Shown here piece by piece: positions 34,011 through 45,860 of a DNA stretch of 64,000 nucleotides. The notes below the pieces were generated by a model that saw nothing but the letters and a program-made list of their open reading frames with translations, was not told where the DNA came from and ran no database searches. The DNA is taken from contig OX393561.1 in NCBI GenBank assembly GCA_947652115.1, positions 42,785,113 through 42,849,112 on the forward strand, read 5' to 3'. The first letter of the stretch is position 1. The number at the start of each line of letters is the position of its first letter. Both the position numbers and the translations under genes were made by a program. The DNA is from Blastomussa wellsi (taxonomy: Eukaryota; Cnidaria; Anthozoa; Scleractinia; Plerogyridae).

Positions 34011-34410
34011 AAGATTCGCCGAGGACAGGAACTTGGGTACGGTCTAGAGAATATTATGTAAGAGAGCAAATCCCCCATTCATGGGCCTCTCTGCATGAGA
34101 ATTATTAAAACTCTATTTTTGGTTCGGTTACATAATGTGTGGTTATTTTTTAGGCTAAAAGTTCCTAGTTTTCAGCACTGTCCTTGCACCTCCTTTTCCA
34201 AAACTCGGGAAGTTTTCCGGGTATGTCTGCATGTCACCGTGACAACTGATATCTGATTCAGGTGAAGGTAGACGGCGCGTGGGAACAACAGATAAAAATA
34301 GCTTTGGCAACATAGCGCGTCCTAAAAATAGATTTCAAATAATTCTCATGGGCCACGGGGATTCGCTCTCCTACTTTATGTTCTCTTGGTACGGTCTACC
34401 CTAGCCACAA
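33990..34410. mobile_element. Imperfect foldback
   Basis: GGGTACGGTCTAGAGAATAT ... AGAGAGCAAATCCCCCATTC ATGGGCC faces GGGCCACGGGGATTCGCTCT CCTACTTTATGTTCTCTTGG TACGGTCTACCC. Confidence 0.55.
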
Positions 34411-34433
34411 GTGTCTTGAGCCCTGGTCCTCCG

Positions 34434-34583
34434 GATTTAAAGACCCATGACGGACCACTATGCATTGCGCGCATTTGTTATTGTTTTCATAAATGGAGGA
34501 TCGAGGCGCCATTGTACTAATAGGTACTTTTCAGTTCACGCGCGCAATGCCTACTGGACTGTCATGGGTCTTTAAAATCTGGC
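34434..34583. mobile_element. Foldback MITE (TTTAAAGACCCATGAC ends)
   Basis: ATTTAAAGACCCATGACGGA ... GCATTGCGCGC faces GCGCGCAATGCC ... TGTCATGGGTCTTTAAAAT. Confidence 0.8.
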
Positions 34584-34849
34584 TCCCAGCCGATACTCAA
34601 CGCCGTCTCCTCAAATCCAAGAAAGCAGTTGGTTTGATTTTTTAGTTTTTGAGAGGCTTTTAGCGCATGGTTACATTGTATTTCATTGATTTCACATAGA
34701 AAGTTTTGCAAACGTAAATGTTATTTATCAGAACATGTCAATGATGGTATCTATGTTAATTATTAAATAACAAATATAAATTACTTGTTTTAAAATAAGA
34801 AATTGGCGGAGAAAAATCCGTGAGCTGCGTGGCTCTTGTACTAATACAC

Positions 34850-34960
34850 AGAAAATTGCTAATCAATGTTTCCCCTAAGGAATAAAAAGTGCCTCTACAG
34901 TTAAATATGACACGTTTTATTCCTTAGGGAAAACATTGACTAGCAATTTTCGTTGTTTTA
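34850..34960. mobile_element. Short foldback
   Basis: GAAAATTGCTAATCAATGTT TCCCCTAAGGAATAAAA faces TTTTATTCCTTAGGGAAAAC ATTGACTAGCAATTTTC. Confidence 0.8.
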
Positions 34961-35133
34961 AAATAGTTTCTCACACCCAAGTCAAAGTTCATCCAAGTTC
35001 TATAAGACATAGGGGCGTCTTAATATATTTGAAATGTAAAGAGCTGTCTATATATCCGAATATGTAAATAATGTATTACAGGTTGTGACTCCGGCCCGAC
35101 AGTTTGCAGCACTTTCCAAGAATTTGATGGGTC

Positions 35134-35253
35134 AGTGTAGACCTTTCCCACGCATTTGTTATTCTTTTGTGTTCATTCTAATCTGCCCGCCCAGCCTCGT
35201 CAGCATGTACAAAGAACAAAAGAATAACAAATGCGTTAGAAAGGTCTATAGTC
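35134..35253. mobile_element. Foldback MITE (TAGACCTTTC ends), copy 2
   Basis: TAGACCTTTCCCACGCATTT ... faces AAATGCGTTAGAAAGGTCTA. Same family as 26267-26432 but shorter. Confidence 0.85.
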
Positions 35254-35418
35254 ACTCTTCATCGGCTGATGCTACAATCATACTGTAAAACATATGAGGA
35301 ATGATTGGTGAACACGTCGTTATCATTTTTATAACAGAATAGGTTACCATGGCAAACAGTTTAATACACCCTTAATTTTATTTTAACTACTAATAATTTA
35401 TAAACGACCTCCGTTACT

Positions 35419-35609
35419 CCTATAGACCCTATGCATAAATGGCTGCCAACTTAAAATTCTTTTGTATGTATTCAAATTAGCCTCACTAACCTCGTTTAAA
35501 AGTAAAAATTCTTTTGAATTACCAACTCAAAACCGAGGTTAGTAAGGCTAATTTAAATGAATACAAAAGAATTTTAAAGTGGAAGCCATTTATGCATAGG
35601 GTCTATTTT
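35419..35609. mobile_element. Foldback MITE (ATAGACCCTATGCAT ends)
   Basis: ATAGACCCTATGCATAAATG GC ... CACTAACCTCG faces CGAGGTTAGTAAGGC ... GCCATTTATGCATAGGGTCTAT. The arms cover most of the element. Confidence 0.85.
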
Positions 35610-36454
35610 TTAGCAAGACGCCACTTTTAGCATAGTTTAAAAAATTCTGAACAGGGGTTTCAAAGCTATCTTAAATTTCCGTAAATTTCAAATCAAAATT
35701 AAAAGTTTGATAAAAGAAATAAGGGTCACCGAGGCCGTTTGAGTTATAAGCAGTTAAAAACAGGTTGTAGCGTTCAGTTTTTCGTCCTTCAGTTTTTCGT
35801 CCAGAAAATTAGCATCACTTGTTCTCTGGTGATTCGGAATCTGCTTGATACCATCACAGGCTTACCATACTCTGTTTGTGTGGTCACAGCCTCAGCAACA
35901 TTGCTATTCAAATACCTTCTTCACTAATTGCTACTGTAAATATTTAAGCTTCCTAAAATCAGCTTTTACAACTGTTTATTTGAATTAAAATATTTTCGCG
36001 TTGTCTAATTTTGTTTCTATGCGTTGTTTGCGGCGATTTATGGCGCGTCAGAGTTGCGTTTATGAGTTTCAGTTCATGTCTCGTGTACAGAATATTTGTA
36101 AACACACAAGGCCTGCAACTTCGACATCGAAGAATCGGTACAGCCCTTGGAATGTAGTCGAAAGAAACATATTTCCTGTACTCGCTTTCTTCAAAGCTTT
36201 CGGTACTCGAGAGAGTAGTCATCGAACTATAGTCTGGCCTAAATTTGAGACCGATTACTCAGTCATTACTTCGCGAATTGTTTCATAAAACTGGCTGGAA
36301 TATAAAATTAGGTGGTAAATTTACCGATTTACTATGATTTGCACTTCCAGCCGGGGCGCGTTCCACAACAACGGCGCCCTCTCGGGGAGGTCCCCAGTAG
36401 AAATTCTTCGGAAATTGTTAATCGTTATTACGTGGATTTCTTGAGTGCACTTAA

Positions 36455-36935
36455 AAATTGTCCTGCGAAATCGCGCGGAATATCGCCGAGTTGGCTAAAA
36501 TAAGACGATATTCCGCAAGATTGAGCAAGATAATTGTTTTTTTATTAAACAAATTGCCAGCTAGAAAAGTCGCCGTTGCAGCTAGAAAGTTACGTTTTGC
36601 GAGACTTCGGGCGAATTATCGTCACGTAACGTGTGTCGCAGGTTATTATTCAACAAATTGCCACGTTGCCCATATATGGTCATTATGCTCTCAATATCCG
36701 TCAACTGCAGCTGACAGATATTCTGCGGCATACGTTAAGCGCCGCATAACGGCGCATAACCGCAAGTTTTCTCGCTGTAAAATGCTCTTCGTTGCAATTT
36801 GATGAATAATAAAACAATTATACAGTAAATGGTTGGAGTACTGCTAAATCTTGCGGAATATCGCCTGATTTTAGCCAACTCGGCCTAAAGCCTCGTCGGC
36901 TAAGTATCAGGCGATTTCGCAGGATAATCGTTAAA
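36455..36935. mobile_element. Foldback element, about 480 bp
   Basis: TTGTCCTGCGAAATCGC ... GCCGAGTTGGCTAAAATAAG facing TTTTAGCCAACTCGGC ... GGCGATTTCGCAGGATAATC. The frame 36458-36802 lies inside and has no recognisable domain. Confidence 0.75.
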
Positions 36936-38190
36936 TATCTGTCAAGTACAGCCTCGCAGTTTAATTGTTAAATATATGTGTGTGGAGGTGTTTTGTTCAT
37001 CAAAAACCTGTTAACATTTTTATCTTTCCACTTGACGTTGCCCTTCTTCCTTCTGTGGCATTTCGTGACCTTTCATATAAAGTAGCAATGAATGAGGCCA
37101 CGCAACTGAGTGTTGATCAGTCAAAGTTGAGAGGCTGAAACATACAGGAAGCTGTTTTGAGCCATTTTTAGAAGTACTGACTGTAAATACGAAGAAATCC
37201 ACGGCAGGAAGACCCTTTTGTTGAACTGTTTTCAAAAATATTAATATTGTTTATGAGTCCTGGCGGGGGATGAATTTTCGCAAAATCGAGCACATTCAAG
37301 ACGCAGTTAAGAAAGTGTCCAAATTTTTCCTTTAGCCAATTAGCCGATCTATTAAACTATGATCTTGAATAAAAAGGGATATTTGACTTATAATTCAAAG
37401 GCGACAGACCACAATCTCAATGTTGGCTCCTGTAATAAATATCTAATTGCCATAACCGTTCATCAGTAGGATGCCTAAAATGCTTGTAATTCCACAATTG
37501 GTTTCGGCTCCATTAAATCCTATACCAATTGCGGAACATTTCAGGTGGAGCCACCCACGATGTGAGCACAGTTACTGACAAGAAAAAGTAATAAGGAAAA
37601 CAACGAAAAGTAAATTAAACCGTTAAATTGCGAACTTAGCACACACGTCAACTAAATAAACCAAACACGCGCACCACATACGAAAATACGCGCGCGCGCC
37701 TTCAAATCCAAATGAAGGACCCGGAAGCAGCGCGTACAAATGAATTAGAGTTACAAAGACGAAGTAACAATTACAAACAAGCAAAGGATACGTTGCTGGC
37801 AATCACAAACCGCTGATCTCAATTCAATTTGCCATTTACCCTCCCCCTCAGCGAGAGTTTGCACCTCAAAAAGTTATTGTAATATATGACCAGCTATTTG
37901 TTACAAGAATTGTAGTTTTATTTATGACACCTAGTTTCACAGAAACAGCTAATAATGGACCCTCTTTAAGACCTTAAATTATAATAAAATTACCATAAAT
38001 TTAAAGTTAAATTTTGAACATATATATAGTCGTGCTAATGTTTAATTTGCTACAAGCTTTGAATGAAATGAATGGAAGTAAATAAATAAATGGAATTTAT
38101 ACTGGCGAATTATAATGTAACGAGTTCTCCCAGTTTGATCCCCTGTTTGATCTCTCAGCTGAATAAGAGCTACAATTTTGTTTTGCATTT
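36936..38190. other. Non-coding stretch
   Basis: A CGCGCG run occurs at 37690-37698. No exon or strong repeat was found. Confidence 0.4.
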
Positions 38191-38196
38191 AGTCGT

Positions 38197-39045
38197 CTAT
38201 GATCTATGACATCGAAAGGTGCGAGTTAATGCTTCATAGAATTCGTCGCTTCGCAGGCAATACACCCACGGGTTGATTGCTGATGAAGATAACGCCACCG
38301 CTTCGGCTACTTCCCACTCCTGGAGGAAGTACGAGTTTTTGTCAAAAAAAGCGAGAAAAGAAGTGATTAGACATGGCAACCAACAGACCATAAACAGCCC
38401 GACCACGATGCTGACCGTTTTGACAGCCTTGAAGTTTTTTCTTCTTCTTTTATGCTCAGCGTCTTGATTCTGTAAACTGCTGTCAATTATTCTCCTAGAT
38501 TGCACTCCAGCGGCCTTGAAATTCCGAATAGAACAGAATATGATAAAGATCATAGGCACCAATATCGTGATGACCGAAAGAGACAACCATAATGTCTCTT
38601 GCTCTGCATCATCCGTAGCCAGGAGCCTGAAATAAGGGAGAACTAAAGATATGAGCCAAATAGTGGCTATGAGTACATAACATCTCGTGCAAGTGACGAT
38701 ATCTTCATAGCGGAGAGGATGACAGATGGCAATATTCCTATCCAGGGTGACGCAGCACAAGTTTAATGTCGTAGCTACTGTCGTGTGGATCCAGAGGCAG
38801 TCGATTGCTTTACCATGGGTTTGCTCGTTATCGCCAGTATAAGCTTCACGCCGAATAGGTATCCAAACCGGGGCTATAACAAGGCCTACTAAGAAATCCG
38901 CTGCTGCCAGTGATGTCAGGAACAAGTTGGAAACTGTTCTTAGTTGTCTATTTTTGGCCACAAACCACAAAATTAGCCCGCTTCCAGTAATGGCCGCCAA
39001 GCCCATGAGAGCATACCATATTGAAAATACTATCTTTTCCACCAT
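38197..39045 (-). CDS. Intronless class A (rhodopsin-family) GPCR, 282 aa
   Basis: A single-exon seven-transmembrane receptor. The open frame extends upstream to 39087 and beyond, but the first in-frame ATG is at 39045 (MVEKIVFSIWYALMG). An in-frame TAA lies further up, so a spliced 5' start would be the only alternative. Class A landmarks: LAAADFLVG in TM2, DRNIAI in place of DRYxxI, FMVCWLPC in TM6, SSSAINPWVY in TM7. There is no lysine at the retinal position, so it is not an opsin. Position 3.32 is Trp, so an aminergic ligand is unlikely. The cysteine at the top of TM3 is about five residues out of place and the second extracellular loop has none, so the usual disulfide seems absent, as in the melanocortin/adenosine-like group. 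An orphan cnidarian receptor in the plasma membrane; its ligand is unknown. Confidence 0.88.
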   Translation of the reverse strand: MVEKIVFSIWYALMGLAAITGSGLILWFVAKNRQLRTVSNLFLTSLAAADFLVGLVIAPVWIPIRREAYTGDNEQTHGKAIDCLWIHTTVATTLNLCCVTLDRNIAICHPLRYEDIVTCTRCYVLIATIWLISLVLPYFRLLATDDAEQETLWLSLSVITILVPMIFIIFCSIRNFKAAGVQSRRIIDSSLQNQDAEHKRRRKNFKAVKTVSIVVGLFMVCWLPCLITSFLAFFDKNSYFLQEWEVAEAVALSSSAINPWVYCLRSDEFYEALTRTFRCHRS

Positions 39046-39689
39046 GCTTAAACCTTCAATGTTGCAGCAACTGCTGTTGACGTCCAAATTTGCTTTTTTT
39101 TGCGCTTAGTCTTTAATGCCCTAAATTTCTTCCTGCAGCTTACCACAGTTGGTCGCGTCACAAAATTGTCTAAATTATCGGCGGAACCTTTGTATTGTGG
39201 CAGATCAACTATGAATATTTAATGTTATTTTCTCAGTTCTCGGTGTGTTTCTTTCTCAACTGAATGATAAAGAAACTTTGTTCCGAATACTTTGAGCGCC
39301 AACGAAAGTTTAGCCTTGAAGTTCCTTTTCCACAAGTTCTTCCTTAAAAGTCTGGTACTTGTTTTTTTTTTCATTTTTCCAAGTGCGTTCTTACTGCCGA
39401 CATTCCAAATTGCAAATTGTTGAAATTGCACGAAAGGTGACTTTTAGCAGATGTTTATTTCTTTGTCTAGGATGTCAGTCTAATATCAAGGGAAAATGTC
39501 CCAAAATTCCCCACAAATCGGCGGGTGGTGATGGTTTTCCTCAATTAAGTTTAACTTAAACAGCAATACTATCTTCAAAAAATAACTCCTCCTATTTAAG
39601 TTTCTTTTAATTTCGAAGAAACAATTTCTCTTTATTTTTCCTTGTTTATATTTAAGCAATAGAGGACATTTTCCGTGTTGACATGGCTT

Positions 39690-41400
39690 CATCTAAACAC
39701 GAGGGGGCGAGAATTATCCCAAATCCCCGAGTGTAAACACAGAAAAAGTAATCCATTGTTTTTAATAAAATATTTCTTAAGAATAGGCACGAAACTAAAA
39801 CGTCACAATCGTGTTTACATACTCTCATCTAAACACACCTATCGACCAATGAGAGCGCGCGTAGTATCTCGATCAGTTATTATATAATTCCTGATCAAAA
39901 CACTCAGGGGGTTGGGAGAATTTGAGAAAGCTCTGCAAATTCAAGACGCAGTCGAGGGCTTGCAAAACAGAAGTAAGGACCAGCGGTTTTAGACGTAGCC
40001 AAGCAGAAGCCAGGGTTTGGTATCTGCAATACAATGAAAGCATCAATGAATAGGTGTACCCTCTGTCCCATGTCGACATGTTAATGAATGGAATACCGCC
40101 TATCCCTTGAAGTGTTTTCAGAAGTATTCATATGGTTTATTCTTGTTGATTTGCAAGAGTTTAAAAATCAAGGAATCGTTTTTCTTACTTATTGAATCGT
40201 TTTACGCAGCGCTTAATCAAATTGTTGTATGCTTTGATGTTCCCATGTTATTCAAAATGCCACACGCTTTGATATGCTAATAAGCTAATGAATGAGCTGT
40301 ACCCCCTTTCCCATGTTGCCACGTTGTTTTCTTGAACATGTTAAAAGACTCATTAAGCATTCTATTCAAGCATATGATAATTAACTGAAATACAATCGTT
40401 GTCTGGTGTGAGAAACTGCGCCTAATACGCCCATACGTAATTGTTGGCCAGCGCAACTCATGTATTGATCATGAACTGAAGCCTACAGACATTTCTTGGT
40501 CCCTGGGAACGAGTTCCTTCTCCTATTAGCAGGTCCAAGGTCCATTAGCAGGTCCAAGAGAGCATATTGTATAAAGAACAGGGAACGAATCAGGAATTAC
40601 CAAAGAAAATACTTTCAAAACAACAGGGAACAGATCAATAAATGATTTCGTGGGAGACTGGGACAGAATGCCATGCTGGGCTAAGAGCATGTGGACTCGA
40701 GTCCAGAAGAGGATCACGGGACTTAGATGTGAACCGAGATGTTACTGTAACGGATGAGAATAAGCCCTTTGAAAAGAAAACGATGGTTGCCTCGTGAAGC
40801 TCTTGTTACGATGTCATTGATTGTTTAATAGAACGGTTGTGTACTTGAGCGAATGTGTTGAATGTCAATCAATAAAAAGCATTGAATAAAATATCTCGTT
40901 TTGCGCATTTATTTTTAATCCATTTGAACACACTCTCTCCTTCGTATTCCCCCTGTTGTCAGAAACCGCATACACAAAAACGTGTAAAAAGCTTGTTTTT
41001 ATCCGGGGGCTTGGCTCCTGGGGAACCAGCAGATGCCCCAGCTTGTAAAAACTAGGAATTGTTTAACAATATAGTCTTTGTTTTTAAAATGAATTTGTTT
41101 GGTTTTTATTTTCGTGACGAAAAAAAAACAAAATGGCGGATTGCAGATACCAAACCCTGGCTTCTGCTTGGATACGTCTAAAACCGCTTGTCCTTACTAC
41201 TCATAACTTTCGGGAATTCTCCCAATCCCCGAGTGTTTTAATTACGCTATAAACACACGGGAAAGTTATTCTATTGCTTTTATAACTATCTCTCAAAAAT
41301 ACACGCAAATTCAAAAACGCCACCACTGTGTCTACATCCTCTCATCTAAACACGCATATCTACCAATGGGTGCGCTCGTGGTATATCAGTTATTTTATGA
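39690..41400. mobile_element. Composite repeat with direct and inverted ends, about 1.7 kb
   Basis: 39695-39890 and 41215-41400 are direct relatives (CCCCGAGTGT, TCTCATCTAAACACRC, ACCAATG, ATCAGTTATT). Segment 39960-40035 (ACCAGCGGTTTTAGACGTAG CCAAGCAGAAGCCAGGGTTT) is the reverse complement of 41145-41205. No transposase frame was found inside; a short duplication (TAGCAGGTCCAAG) lies at 40528-40560. Confidence 0.6.
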
Positions 41401-42453
41401 ATAGTTGTATAGCACAAGACAGCAAGAATAAAAATCAGAATCTCGTGAGCTCTCCCAGTGAAAGAGTTTTATCTTTTTTTCGAAAAAAGAATCCTTTTCT
41501 TGTGCCAACCTAGGCTAAATCAGGGGGGTTTAAAAAGAACAACTATTTTAAAAAACGCCTGATTGCGGCAGCAGCAAGCCTATTTGGAGTACCTTTGACT
41601 TAGTCATATCACGCTTGCAACCAGACACACACGCCCTCTCAGACTTAAATCAGACTAAACTAGGACTTAACAAGGAGTTCACTTGCACTTAACTCCGCTT
41701 GTGCGTTGCTTTCATAGAACATAGGGCAGAATGCTGTGACATTCATTAAATATTCATGATCACCGAAGCGCAAATACGCGCTCTGAAAAGCCCAAAATTA
41801 GAGAAGAAAGGGCCATAATTGGCCAAGTAACGTTGATAAAACTTACTTTCCTGATCTCAAGAAAATAAAATCTAAAAACCCACGCACGGAATTTTGAAGA
41901 GGAATGCTGTATCTACAATTTAAGACCAAAATAAAGAAGATTGAACAAGTGGAAGGAGTATCCTTTTGCACTTGAAAATAAGGAAAAATTGACCATTTTT
42001 TGTATGGAGTCCGTTTTCCAAAGCGAATTTCTCAAAACTTTTACTGAATTTCGACAACCCACGCACGGTTTAGGAAAAATTCATCCTTTCTCATCAAGAA
42101 TATGCAAAAAGTTTACAAATTGGTCAACGGGAACCACTATCCTTTTCAGTTTGAAAACTGCTGGTTGGATTAGCGTTCGAAAATGGCGCGTCTTGAGCGA
42201 GCGAGCTATTGTTTTAAGCCTTCGATTGAATAACAATGGTTGCCAAGACTAAACAATAGACCATTCATGAAAACCATTCAGTTGTAAAATTTTCAAGATT
42301 ACCGCGAATTTTAAAAGTATGTAAGAGAAGAGCTCAGAACAATAAGCTTTTTGGAAATACTTATACATAGCAACGATTGCCCATGCAATATGTTACAGGC
42401 CCCGCTTGACTCGGAATCCTTCTGGACTATGACTGGGATCTCACTTAGACTTG

Positions 42454-42600
42454 ATCCAGACTCGAAAATGACCAAGTTTGAACTTAGTTAGGTACGATTC
42501 AATAGAAAGAAGGTACGATCCAATAATCCAGACTCGAAAATGACCAAGTTTGAACTTAGTTAGGTACGATTCAATAGAAAGAAGGTACGATCCAATAAAA
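42454..42600 (+). repeat. 72-bp tandem duplication
   Basis: ATCCAGACTCGAAAATGACC ... GGTACGATTCAATAGAAAGA AGGTACGATCCAATA at 42454 recurs at 42526. The last block is the complement of the 21-bp unit at 43010-43250. Confidence 0.85.
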
Positions 42601-42603
42601 CGG

Positions 42604-42840
42604 AGGAAAGATCCAATAAAACCCTAAATCCCTGGAGGTCACATATCTGGCGATACTCGTTCTTCGTCGGGTTCACCATGTATATTTCTTGATGTTGGAG
42701 AGATCAGCGGCTGTTGTTGATAATCCAGCTTTGGAGGTGAAACTCTTCACATCAGAAATCAGCTTTGCAACTGTTTTGCCAGATATTTGGTCGCGTTCCA
42801 GAAGCCACTGCAGTTTGTGCTCGAGTCGTTTCCGCACTTG
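42604..42840 (-). pseudogene. Eight-cysteine secreted family, internal fragment (third copy)
   Basis: The minus-strand frame contains SKAGLSTTAADLSNIKKYT, which matches SRAGLGATIADLTNIRTYM of the gene at 45014-45763. After a one-base frame change it continues EYRQICDLQGF, matching QYRQICDLQGF of the gene at 50549-51289. Upstream, RDQISGKTVAKLI aligns with RDAIVSRTIPNLI. Signal peptide, N-terminal half and C-terminus are absent. The fragment is flanked on both sides by copies of the same AT-rich minisatellite unit in opposite orientations. Frameshift and truncation mark it as a pseudogene. Confidence 0.8.
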
Positions 42841-43009
42841 ACGCCATCGATTGGAGGTGGAGAAATCGTTACTATCTTGATGTTGCCTTATTTGTGAACC
42901 GTTTGTATATTTTCGACCTCGGGATTGATTATAGTTCTGCAATTTTGGATGGGAAGGAGATCATCCATTGCGTCCTGCTATTTCCTCACAGGAGACGGCT
43001 GGGGACGAG

Positions 43010-43250
43010 TTAGGACCATACCTTCGTTGTATTGGATCTTACCTCCGTTTTATTGGATATTACCTCCGTTTTATTGGATCTTACCTCCGTTTTATTGGAT
43101 CGTACCTTCGTTCTATTGGATCATACCTTCGTTCTATTGGATCATACCTTCGTTTAATTGGATCGTACCTTTCTTTTTATTGGATTGTACCTTCTTTCTC
43201 TTGGATCGGTACTTTCTTTCCATTGAATCGTGCATTCGTTCTCTTGTCCT
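43010..43250 (+). repeat. 21-bp minisatellite, about 10-11 units
   Basis: Units such as TATTGGATCGTACCTTCGTT C, drifting toward the right end. Since 21 is divisible by 3, long frames with a seven-residue repeat appear in two phases; these are not taken as genes. Confidence 0.9.
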
Positions 43251-45010
43251 GAATGCCTCTCCATAGGAAACCCACTGCAGACACATTCGTTCGAAAATTT
43301 CCTTAGGTTGATCAGCAATTTCTTCAACTTGAAGACAATTTAATATAAGTTTATATTATACTTCGGCACTGCTAAATAAATATACAACTACAGATTGTTT
43401 GCCTTACGTCTGGAAATCGCAGATCTCAGAGAATGTAGTCCAAGCTTTCTGTACTGTGAAACGGAAAACAGTAATGCCCGAGTTCTTCAGAAACGTTCTG
43501 AACGTTAATGGATAACTGACTGAGAAAATGACGTCGAAAACGTTCTTCGTCTTTTGGGAAAAACGGTCCGAACGGAAATTCATTTCCTGCTTGCTTTTAT
43601 TGCAAACAGAAAATTTCGTCCACTGCCGTCACGGAATGGGACACGCTATTGGCTACTGAGAGCAAGTCATGACAATAGGGTATTAACATGACTTCTTGAG
43701 GGATTATTCGAGCGCGAAGCGCGTGGGTCGCAAATGACACTACAAGGGTGCCAATAAACAATATTCCCGATAAAAGTCATGATAGGCATTTTTCCCATTT
43801 ATAACAAATAGACTGAATTTTCTCTCTGAAACTCATTCGTTTTAGAGTGAAACTGAACATCAAAGCTTGCTGTTCGCTCGTACGCACCTCAATGCTTTCC
43901 CCGCGTCAAAAGGCTAAATGTAACCTGATTGGTTGAAATTCATCCGATGATGGAGCGTGAACCAATCAGCTTCAGGGCCGTTACAAAGATGCAGAAGCGG
44001 CCCGCCTGGAGTACTAGGGACCTAAAGAAACCACGACGGCGACGTCAACGGGGACGTCGCCAAACAAAAGATTTAATGAGCAGAACAATAGTCCTGCACG
44101 TGCGTTATCCATCTTTAGTCTTCCTCTGCAAAACAACGACGCGAAATGGCTTAATTCCGCGTGGTGTGGAGAACAGTGATCCACAACGGCGAGTTTTTCA
44201 CGTTTGTAGTTTCAATTAAATAAGCACTTAAAAATCCAAGTAGAAATTAGCGCTGATACTGATAATCACACTGAACAAATTTTGATAATTGCGAGATTCT
44301 TACGTAAAATTTAAATGGAATTTTTGTGGATGCTGTTTTTGGTGTCGCTATCGTGTTTTCGCAAGGTCCCTATTTGCGGCCCGCAAGCGTCTATTGACAT
44401 TATTGTTATTAGTGTTTGAGGGTCAATTCTATCACTGTAGATAAACTTATTGTAGAATATTTACACGCTTTCGACCCAGCTTTTCGGCTATTTTAGCTCG
44501 TATAAGCACTGGTCAACTCTCCGTGAGTAACGACTTCGAACACAACGTAGCTCAACGTAGCTTGATAAAAAATAACACGCAAACTGTGGTGATAAACATA
44601 ACGAGCAAACGCATTGCTGGAGAAAAAAAGAACAAGAGTATTTACGATGTAGCTTAACGTGTTTTGAGAAATAGTGGATATAGCTAACAGGTCAAAAGTT
44701 ATCCCGGTTCCCTTAGCATGAAGCAACTGGGAGTATTTCTAGCCCCCCTCCCCCACCCCTGGATGGAAGGAGGCACTATGATAGTAAAGTGTCTTCACTA
44801 GGAATACGAGGCCAAGCGAAACCAGAGTAAATGAAAGTGAGACGTAACAAATATACAAACACCGTGTCATTTTATCCCAACCAATTAAGTATTTCAAATT
44901 TACAACTTAAATTTTTTAGCAGAATAAAACTTTATTAATGTGCCTTTCGTATCTATAATTAATTCTTGGTTTGTTATTGTTTTCTATACTATTGGTTGTT
45001 TGCATTTGGC
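43251..45010. other. Non-coding stretch with repeat fragments
   Basis: 43960-44200 is a dispersed-repeat-like segment (ACCACGACGGCGACGTCAAC GGGGACGTCGCCAAAC) whose Arg-rich frame is spurious. 44700-44800 is a fragment of the SINE-like repeat seen at 3835. No exon was found. Confidence 0.45.
44931..44936 (-). terminator. Poly(A) signal of eight-cysteine gene A
   Basis: TTTATT on the plus strand reads AATAAA on the coding strand, about 78 bases after the stop. Confidence 0.55.
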
Positions 45011-45013
45011 CGT

Positions 45014-45763
45014 TTAGGAATTCTGGAAGGCAGTGAGACCAGTTATCATGGCATTCAAAGCCGTGAGAACTTCTTGTGTGGTCGGTTCAGGATCACTTGG
45101 GTCTTCCCAGCATCTATCCTGGAGGCCAAGATGTTCACGTATGTCAGGAACATCATTTACCAAAAACCCTCCATTTATCAAAAAGAAGCCCTGAAAGTCA
45201 CAGATTTGTCGGTACTTTGTTCCTGCCGCTTGCATGTAGGTTCTGATGTTTGTGAGATCAGCGATTGTTGCTCCTAACCCGGCCCTCGAGGTTAAAGTTG
45301 TCACTTGCTGAATAAGATTTGGTATCGTGCGGCTGACGATAGCGTCTCGTATGTGCTTAAACTGTCCTCTGTCATCGCCGATCCATTCTTCTAGGAACCC
45401 CGTGCAAAGTTGGGCTGGGTTTTCTCCACAATTCAAACCATTGATTGGTGGTACAGAAAATGCCACTGTTTTGACACCGGCAGTTTGGAGTTTTTCAAGG
45501 TTCTGGATCTCGGTGTTGATGACGTCCACGCACGCCGCACCGTCGACGATGGCAGTCTTGCAAACAAGAAGCCCAACAGAAGGCTCTCCTCTGATGCGGC
45601 AGGCGAGCTTGTCTCCTCCTCCCGCCCTCTGGAGACAAAACTGATTGTAATTGATCGGCGGATGGATAAGTTGACGAGCACGAGGGAAGTTCGGTCCTAC
45701 AACTGCAGCCTTGTTCAGCGAGATCAGGGCAAACAGCACGACAAAAATCTTGTACAGCTCCAT
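45014..45763 (-). CDS. Secreted eight-cysteine protein, family member A, 249 aa
   Basis: A single coding exon, ATG at 45763 to TAA at 45014. Residues 1-19 or so are a signal peptide (MELYKIFVVLFALISLNKA). The mature protein has eight cysteines in the order FC, AC, VC, AC, NC, LC, IC, RC, all conserved in member B (50549-51289), which suggests four disulfides. Other conserved blocks are GPNFPRA, VGLLVCKTA, INGLNCG, CTGFLEEWIGDDRGQF, YRQICDFQGFFLINGGFLVN and LGLQDRCWEDP. No transmembrane segment follows the signal. I do not recognise a known domain. A splice-acceptor-like TTTTTCACGCAG lies just before the ATG on this strand (about 45770), so a 5' UTR exon is likely. AATAAA at 44931-44936 (complement) can serve as the poly(A) signal. 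An intact gene by length, cysteine conservation and lack of stops. Confidence 0.85.
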   Translation of the reverse strand: MELYKIFVVLFALISLNKAAVVGPNFPRARQLIHPPINYNQFCLQRAGGGDKLACRIRGEPSVGLLVCKTAIVDGAACVDVINTEIQNLEKLQTAGVKTVAFSVPPINGLNCGENPAQLCTGFLEEWIGDDRGQFKHIRDAIVSRTIPNLIQQVTTLTSRAGLGATIADLTNIRTYMQAAGTKYRQICDFQGFFLINGGFLVNDVPDIREHLGLQDRCWEDPSDPEPTTQEVLTALNAMITGLTAFQNS

Positions 45764-45860
45764 TTCTATCTGCGTGAAAAAGTAAAGAGGTTACACTCAG
45801 CATCCAATTTTGGGGCCAAGGTTGAGCCTTCTTCTATCAGATTTGAGGCTGAAAATGTTC

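Noticed and set aside
42925..43266. Plus-strand frames with a seven-residue YWI/GSYLR-type repeat
   Set aside because: They are translations of a 21-bp minisatellite in two phases, with no signal peptide or flanking coding features.
43929..44219. Arg-rich 96-codon frame
   Set aside because: The sequence has the character of a dispersed non-coding repeat (GACGGCGACGTCAACGGGGA), and there is no homologous protein that I recognise.
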